Assembly: GCF_002428305.1 (NCBI RefSeq)
Contig: NZ_DIVJ01000036.1
Coordinates: 1 to 9,594, forward strand
Length of the DNA stretch: 9,594 bases
Direction of reading: 5' to 3'
From: Flavobacterium sp. UBA6135
GTDB taxonomy: Bacteria > Bacteroidota > Bacteroidia > Flavobacteriales > Flavobacteriaceae
Shown: in pieces, positions 7,301-9,594 of the stretch
Layout: each line of letters starts with the position of its first letter
Numbering within the stretch: the stretch's first letter is position 1
Made by a program: the position numbers and the translations under genes
The notes under the pieces: model-generated
Databases searched by the model: none
What the model was told of the DNA's origin: nothing
The model's input: the letters and a program-made list of their open reading frames with translations, nothing else

Positions 7301-7308
7301 CAAAGATA
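7301..7308 (-). promoter_or_regulatory. -7 element of the folE operon promoter
   Basis: On the minus strand 7308-7301 reads TATCTTTG, a full match to the Bacteroidota -7 consensus TAnnTTTG. It lies 37 nt before the folE ATG, so the leader would be about 30 nt. The -33 element is weak: a TTTA lies 22 nt upstream in place of TTTG. This would drive folE, cysS and yidD, and perhaps lgt. Confidence 0.55.
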
Positions 7309-7361
7309 AATAAATAATAGGAATTTAATGTAAACCATAATTCATTTAAAATCTTTAAAAT

Positions 7362-7383
7362 TTTAAGACAATATTATCTTAAA
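7362..7383. promoter_or_regulatory. 22-bp near-perfect palindrome in the divergent intergenic region
   Basis: TTTAAGA (7362-7368) and TCTTAAA (7377-7383) flank a central AATATT, with only the pair C7369/A7376 mismatched. It sits 34 nt upstream of the ATG at 7417, in the 152-nt gap shared with folE. It could be an operator for the surface-protein gene, but AT-rich DNA gives such palindromes by chance. I found no full promoter for the + strand gene; TAAATTTA (7380-7387) and TAAATTTC (7390-7397) each miss the -7 consensus by one base. Confidence 0.3.
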
Positions 7384-7416
7384 TTTATGTAAATTTCCAC
7401 CCTAAAATAAATTAAA

Positions 7417-9594
7417 ATGAGATTGAAATTACTTTTTTTCTATGCTTTTGCATTTATTTCTTTACTATTTTTAACATCGGCTTCTTCTACTACTGATGTT
7501 AGAAAAGAATTAAATTTAAGCGAAATTATTTTGCAATCTAGTTGTGAACTAGGATTAAAAAAGGACTTTGTTTTTAATGTTAATCAAATTATTTTTGGAA
7601 AACAGTTCGAGATAATTGAATCAGATTTATTCAAGAAAGGAAGCATTTTAGTAGTAAATTATACCACTACAAATGTTACATGTTATGGTTTAAATAATGG
7701 TTCAATAACGATTACCGGTTCATCTGGAACGGCACCTTTTTTACTATACAACATCAATGGTCCAGTTGTCCAACAGAATACTACCGGTATTTTTTCAGGA
7801 TTACCTCCCGGAGTTTATACATTATCAGTGACAGATTCTGTTGGTGGAGTTGAAACAGAAACAGGAGTTACAATTACAGAACCTGCTCAATTAGTGGCAA
7901 CTTTAACAGGAGATACAAGTGTTTGTCCGGGTTCCGGTGCTACATTGAGTTTTACGGGAACTCCGGGCGTGCTTGTTTTTTACCAGTCTACTTCCGGAAT
8001 TTTTGGAAATGTATTGTTAAATGAAGCCGGTCAAGCCTCCGTTACAACTTCTCCCTTAAATAATTCAACCATTTTCTCAATTTTTAGTATATCCTCACTT
8101 AATGGTTGTGTAAATTCATCTACTTCAACTTTTGCAGTAACAGTTAATGCTAATGGTTGTGCTTCTGTAGTAGCAGGCGATATCAATTTAGAGTATCCTT
8201 CTGCACTTTGTGATGTGAATCAACCAGTTCAATTGTCAGCCTCCTATCAAGTTTTGGGCTCAACTTCTGCTTATACTGTAAGTCAGATAGATTTCTGTCC
8301 GCAGGCAGAATTCAACGACCCAACCTATAATCAAATAAACTTAGCAACTGATGATATCTGGTCACAAACAATTACATTACCTTTTCAATTCTGTTTTTTT
8401 AATAGTTTGTATTCCACCTGTCATGTAGGTTCAAACGGTACTATTTCTTTTGATCCAGCAGTAGTGCCCAATACATTTAGTCCATGGAGTTTTGGTGCAC
8501 AAATTCCCAATGCAGGTTTTCCTATAAAAAATGCAATATATGGTGTGTATCAAGATACAGATCCTGCAAATTCTCCATCTAATAGATCCGCAAGTTGGAA
8601 ATTAGTTGGAAGCTACCCTTGTAGAAAGTTAATTGTAAATTTTTATAATTTTGGACAATATAGTTGTGGACAAAGTGTAGGTCTACAAACTTATCAAATG
8701 GTGTTGTATGAAATTTCAAATATCATTGAGGTTCATGTTTTAAATAGAACTCCTTGTAATTCTTGGCAAGGTGGTGTAGGTGTAATCGGTATTCAAAACC
8801 TTGCAGGAAATGTTGCTTACACTCCTCCTGGAAGAAATACCGGCAACTGGTCAGCATCGCAAGAGGCTTGGCGTTTTACGCCATCCGGTCCCTCTACAAC
8901 TAGCTTTAAATGGCTCGATGAATCAGGGGTACAAATAGCAACTACTCCTACAATAACGGTATCACCTGCTGAGACTACTACGTATACTGCTCAGGTTACT
9001 TATACTGTATGTCAGCAAACTTTTATAGAAGAAAGTGTTGTAACGGTTGAAGTAAACCCTGATCCTACGAATGATCCAATTGATTTAACGCAATGTTCTA
9101 ATGTGTTTGATTTGACTCAAAACAATCCGATAATTTTAGGAAGTTTGAGTCCATTTGATCAAGAGATTCGTTATTACACCAACGAAAATGATGCTCAAAT
9201 TATCGCTATAAATGAAATTGCAAACCCAACTGCCTTTTTCAGTACAGGTCAAACCATCTATGCAAGTATTGAAGATCAAAATTCGGGATGTATTCGCGTG
9301 AAAGCATTTGAATTAATCGTTACAACTAGTGGCACCCCAGATCCTCAAACTACTGTAATGACCCCTCTGTGCGATTTGAATAATGACGGATTTGAAGTGT
9401 TTGATTTAACTGCTGCATCTATTAATGCTTTAAATGGTTTATCTGCTTCAGAATTCACCATTACTTACCATAACACCTTTGCAAGTGCAATTGTGGGAAC
9501 TCCCTTTATAGTAAATCCGTCCACATATAGTGGCACTAACGATGAAGTTATCTACATACGTGTTGAACAAAATTGTAATGTTCTAGTTTTTGGC
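7417..9594 (+). CDS. Large secreted SprB-repeat/adhesin-like protein, 5' part (probable T9SS cargo)
   Basis: The frame stays open for 726 codons to the window edge, so the C-terminus is not visible. Seen in order: a signal peptide (MRLKLLFF then a hydrophobic run, cleavage near A22); one SprB-like repeat at about 87-158 (VTCYGLNNGSITITGSSGTA ... GLPPGVYTLSVTDS ... VTITEPAQ); an Ig-like segment at about 163-247 (VCPGSGATLSF); a globular domain at about 250-488 with C265, C294, C326, C335, C402, C417 and C447 and the phrases LPFQFCFF, GVYQDTDP and IGIQN; another Ig-like segment at about 490-547; then two tandem repeats of about 92 residues starting near C560 and C652. Each repeat begins C...FDLT and ends IY-(A/I)-(S/R)-(I/V)-E...C. 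D653-N655-D657-G658 resembles a calcium loop. Proteins with this layout in Flavobacteria are usually very large, exported by Sec and then the type IX system, with a C-terminal type B sorting domain; that end is inferred here. The ligand is unknown. It is transcribed divergently from folE. Confidence 0.85.
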   Translation, partial: MRLKLLFFYAFAFISLLFLTSASSTTDVRKELNLSEIILQSSCELGLKKDFVFNVNQIIFGKQFEIIESDLFKKGSILVVNYTTTNVTCYGLNNGSITITGSSGTAPFLLYNINGPVVQQNTTGIFSGLPPGVYTLSVTDSVGGVETETGVTITEPAQLVATLTGDTSVCPGSGATLSFTGTPGVLVFYQSTSGIFGNVLLNEAGQASVTTSPLNNSTIFSIFSISSLNGCVNSSTSTFAVTVNANGCASVVAGDINLEYPSALCDVNQPVQLSASYQVLGSTSAYTVSQIDFCPQAEFNDPTYNQINLATDDIWSQTITLPFQFCFFNSLYSTCHVGSNGTISFDPAVVPNTFSPWSFGAQIPNAGFPIKNAIYGVYQDTDPANSPSNRSASWKLVGSYPCRKLIVNFYNFGQYSCGQSVGLQTYQMVLYEISNIIEVHVLNRTPCNSWQGGVGVIGIQNLAGNVAYTPPGRNTGNWSASQEAWRFTPSGPSTTSFKWLDESGVQIATTPTITVSPAETTTYTAQVTYTVCQQTFIEESVVTVEVNPDPTNDPIDLTQCSNVFDLTQNNPIILGSLSPFDQEIRYYTNENDAQIIAINEIANPTAFFSTGQTIYASIEDQNSGCIRVKAFELIVTTSGTPDPQTTVMTPLCDLNNDGFEVFDLTAASINALNGLSASEFTITYHNTFASAIVGTPFIVNPSTYSGTNDEVIYIRVEQNCNVLVFG

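Overview
The window looks like chromosomal DNA of a Flavobacteriaceae member, probably Flavobacterium or a close relative. The DNA is AT-rich. Start codons lack Shine-Dalgarno sequences, and promoter-like sites fit the Bacteroidota form (TTG, about 20 nt, TAnnTTTG). SecD and SecF are fused into one protein, and the right end carries a large secreted protein of the SprB-repeat / type IX secretion kind. I saw no tRNA, rRNA, CRISPR array or phage gene.

Layout. Bases 1-148 hold what reads as the 3' end of a malate dehydrogenase gene with its frame broken, closed by a hairpin terminator. A promoter at about 166-196 then drives secDF (290-3337, +), which ends in a strong terminator. The gap 3338-3805 has no gene but carries two palindromic repeats. 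One is a 220-bp element with perfect 19-bp terminal inverted repeats flanked by a 6-bp direct repeat. The other is a 37-nt near-perfect hairpin. On the minus strand follow, in transcription order, folE (7264-6593), cysS (6565-5081), yidD (5076-4852) and lgt (4735-3806), ending in a terminator at 3752-3784. A perfect 13-bp hairpin separates yidD from lgt. From 7417 (+) a long reading frame runs open to the end of the window: a signal peptide, one SprB-like repeat, Ig-like domains, a cysteine-rich globular domain and the start of a tandem repeat array.

How the genes work together. SecDF pulls exported proteins through the Sec channel using the proton motive force. YidD assists YidC-dependent membrane insertion, and Lgt performs the first step of lipoprotein maturation, so three genes on both sides of the repeat-bearing gap serve envelope biogenesis. 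folE (pterin synthesis) and cysS (tRNA charging) are housekeeping genes in the same transcription unit. The adhesin-like protein would need Sec and then probably the type IX system for export; its C-terminal sorting domain would lie outside the window.

No new multi-gene system is evident. The most notable items are the MITE-like element, the broken mdh tail and the domain architecture of the truncated surface protein.
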